From: Desulfobacter curvatus DSM 3379
GTDB taxonomy: Bacteria > Desulfobacterota > Desulfobacteria > Desulfobacterales > Desulfobacteraceae
NCBI RefSeq assembly: GCF_000373985.1
Contig: NZ_KB893086.1
Location: 9,526 to 33,625 of the forward strand
Direction: 5' to 3'
Length of the DNA: 24,100 bases
The notes below the pieces were generated by a model. It saw nothing but the letters and a program-made list of their open reading frames with translations, was not told the DNA's origin and did no database searches. Numbering within the stretch: position 1 is the first letter of the stretch; every line of letters starts with the position of its first letter. A program made the position numbers and the translations under genes. Below are positions 22,907 to 24,100 of the stretch, one piece after another.

Positions 22907-24100
22907 TTACCCGATTGTGATCCAATCAATTTTATCTTCCGGGGCCGGGCGATACATGAGGGAGTCCTGGTAAAGGTTGTTGATCCCTATAGCTTTGCTG
23001 AAATGCTGGTAGGCATCTGGATTTTCTTCTTGTATATCGTCCAAAGCTCGTTTTATCGCTTTGCCAACAGAATCGGTAACTTTCTTTGCGTTGGCATCCT
23101 TAAGGTAACGAATTCTCTTCTTTTTTTTGTCGTAGACTTGGTTAAGATACTTTTTAGTTTGTTCGAGTTCTTTGTTCAGTTTTATGCCACCTTCTTCTCT
23201 TTTGAAGTCTATGGCATCGTCAAGCTCACTTTTGAGCTTTTTGATCCGCTTAAACAAATCCCGAAGACCTTTGTCATCAATTGCGCGGGTGGCAACAGGT
23301 TTTCCTTTAGCGTCAACATACTCAACATTATTATCTTCAGCCTCTGAAACAGGCATGCCTTTGCCCGCTGCAATAAATAAATCCTCATGGAAGAAGTATT
23401 CATTAGGGTGGCATATAAGATGATAAAGATACGAGAAACCTATTTGCCTCAACCCTCCAATAGTTTTACCATTGAAGACCATTTTCCAGGCCTTTCCCTC
23501 TTTTTTCATGACATAGGGGGCTTGTTCGGAGAGCCCGTTGAGTGTGGCTTTATGCAATCCTGCAAGATAGCTGTCCTTAAGTGACCAGAGATGGGCATAT
23601 GAGAACTCGTTTGACTGTATAGCACCTTCATATTCTTCCACAAAATCGACGACATTTGTTTTTAAAAAATCCTGAACATACTGCTTGTTAGAGTTCTCCT
23701 GAACCAGTTTTGCCATAGTGATGTGCTTTTTATTTTTTTCCTGGATTTTGACCCCTAAATCAGGATCATCAATTTCATCAACAAAGAATTCCGGGAAAGC
23801 TCTATTTTCGAAAGGATTGACTGATGCCCAGAGATAATTACAGATATCGGCAGTTAAATTGCCAAGAGGAGCTGGTCCCGAGGTTAAAATTTTTAGAAAC
23901 TGTGCCGGAATGATGGGGTCTTTTGCAATCCGGCTTTCATTCTGTTCAATTATATCGATCAAAGCAAAAGATTCATTGATATTATTATCTTCTAAGAGTT
24001 TTTCAACATTCAAATTGTGTTCACGAGCATACGTTGTCAGATTTCTTATCAGTTGTGCATTTTCTTTTTCGTGATCGACCTTTGCCTGTTCAAAAGTCTT
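22907..24100 (-). CDS. Partial regulator-like protein with winged-helix/coiled-coil C-terminus
   Basis: The frame is open from the right edge (first codons KTFEQAKVDHEKENAQLIRN), so the start is outside the window and the TTG at 24013 is not a true start; 397 residues are visible. The first ~190 are acidic, helical and unknown to me. From GKAWKMVFNGKTIGGLRQIGFSYLYHLICHPNEYFFHEDL on, the layout is that of a C-terminal module I know from bacterial regulator/ATPase-type proteins: a winged-helix-like GLRYLAxLLxxPGxEFHxLDL block, a long Lys/Glu coiled coil (~RDLFKRIKKLKSELDDA ... ELEQTKKYL), then KVTDSVGKAIKRALDDIQEENPDAYQHFSKAI and a final Y-x-P...I-x-W. It is cargo of the tRNA-Leu element. Function is open; the family match is by memory of pattern only. 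Confidence 0.6.
   Translation of the reverse strand, partial: KTFEQAKVDHEKENAQLIRNLTTYAREHNLNVEKLLEDNNINESFALIDIIEQNESRIAKDPIIPAQFLKILTSGPAPLGNLTADICNYLWASVNPFENRAFPEFFVDEIDDPDLGVKIQEKNKKHITMAKLVQENSNKQYVQDFLKTNVVDFVEEYEGAIQSNEFSYAHLWSLKDSYLAGLHKATLNGLSEQAPYVMKKEGKAWKMVFNGKTIGGLRQIGFSYLYHLICHPNEYFFHEDLFIAAGKGMPVSEAEDNNVEYVDAKGKPVATRAIDDKGLRDLFKRIKKLKSELDDAIDFKREEGGIKLNKELEQTKKYLNQVYDKKKKRIRYLKDANAKKVTDSVGKAIKRALDDIQEENPDAYQHFSKAIGINNLYQDSLMYRPAPEDKIDWITIG

Overview
The window looks like a stretch of chromosome from an anaerobic, sulfate-reducer-type deltaproteobacterium (Desulfobacterota, most like the Desulfobacteraceae). This rests on the flavour of the proteins (FmdE-family protein, truncated thiolase, non-metal ArsR/methyltransferase fusion, dynamin-like GTPase, Gram-negative ydbH-ynbE-ydbL operon) and is inference, not a database match. 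About 21.4 kb is core-like chromosome. The last 2.6 kb is the start of an integrated element that enters at a tRNA-Leu gene and runs off the right edge.

Layout. 1-435: 3' part of an acetyl-CoA acetyltransferase gene that stops before the C-terminal catalytic region. 679-1230 (-): small HD (p)ppGpp-hydrolase-like protein. 1550-2005: thioredoxin-type arsenate reductase ArsC. 2075-3655 (-): lipid II flippase MurJ. 3928-4718: a small two-TM protein and a UspA protein closed by a terminator. 4896-6510: a metallo-beta-lactamase-fold hydrolase and an ArsR-methyltransferase fusion. 6521-7969: bifunctional GDP-mannose enzyme ManC/AlgA. 8342-11125: YqgE followed at 12 nt by a dynamin-family GTPase. 11374-16669: a tightly packed run of a putative molybdenum-carrier (SLOG-like) protein, a rhomboid protease fused to a DnaJ C-terminal-like domain, and a YdbH/YnbE/YdbL intermembrane lipid-transport set. 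16746-20292 (-): a 1007-residue PHP-like membrane protein and a 144-residue unknown protein, ending at a strong terminator. 20600-21220 (-): FmdE-family protein. 21366-21452: tRNA-Leu(UAA), then a shared bidirectional terminator, a tyrosine integrase (-), an overlapping AlpA/excisionase-like HTH protein (-), and a partial regulator-like gene (-).

The most striking signal is not a gene. Seven copies of a ~96-101 bp element lie in the intergenic gaps (482, 3773, 4791, 7966 and 8217 on +; 11245 and 20348 on -). All begin ATAACRGYCAYG and most end in a version of TTTCTTATAAAAATT. Between the conserved ends the sequences differ a great deal, but the differences are often compensatory: two hairpins are kept by paired changes. 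In the left half, one segment can pair either with the segment upstream of it or with one about 25 nt downstream, so there are two mutually exclusive folds. Four copies end within about 60 nt upstream of a start codon, in the sense direction. This is a candidate undescribed structured RNA or small non-autonomous mobile element family.

Other points of interest are the rhomboid-DnaJ_C fusion in a cell-envelope operon, the large PHP-like membrane protein with its small partner, the YqgE-dynamin pair, the truncated thiolase, and the left end of the tRNA-Leu island with its long integrase/excisionase overlap.
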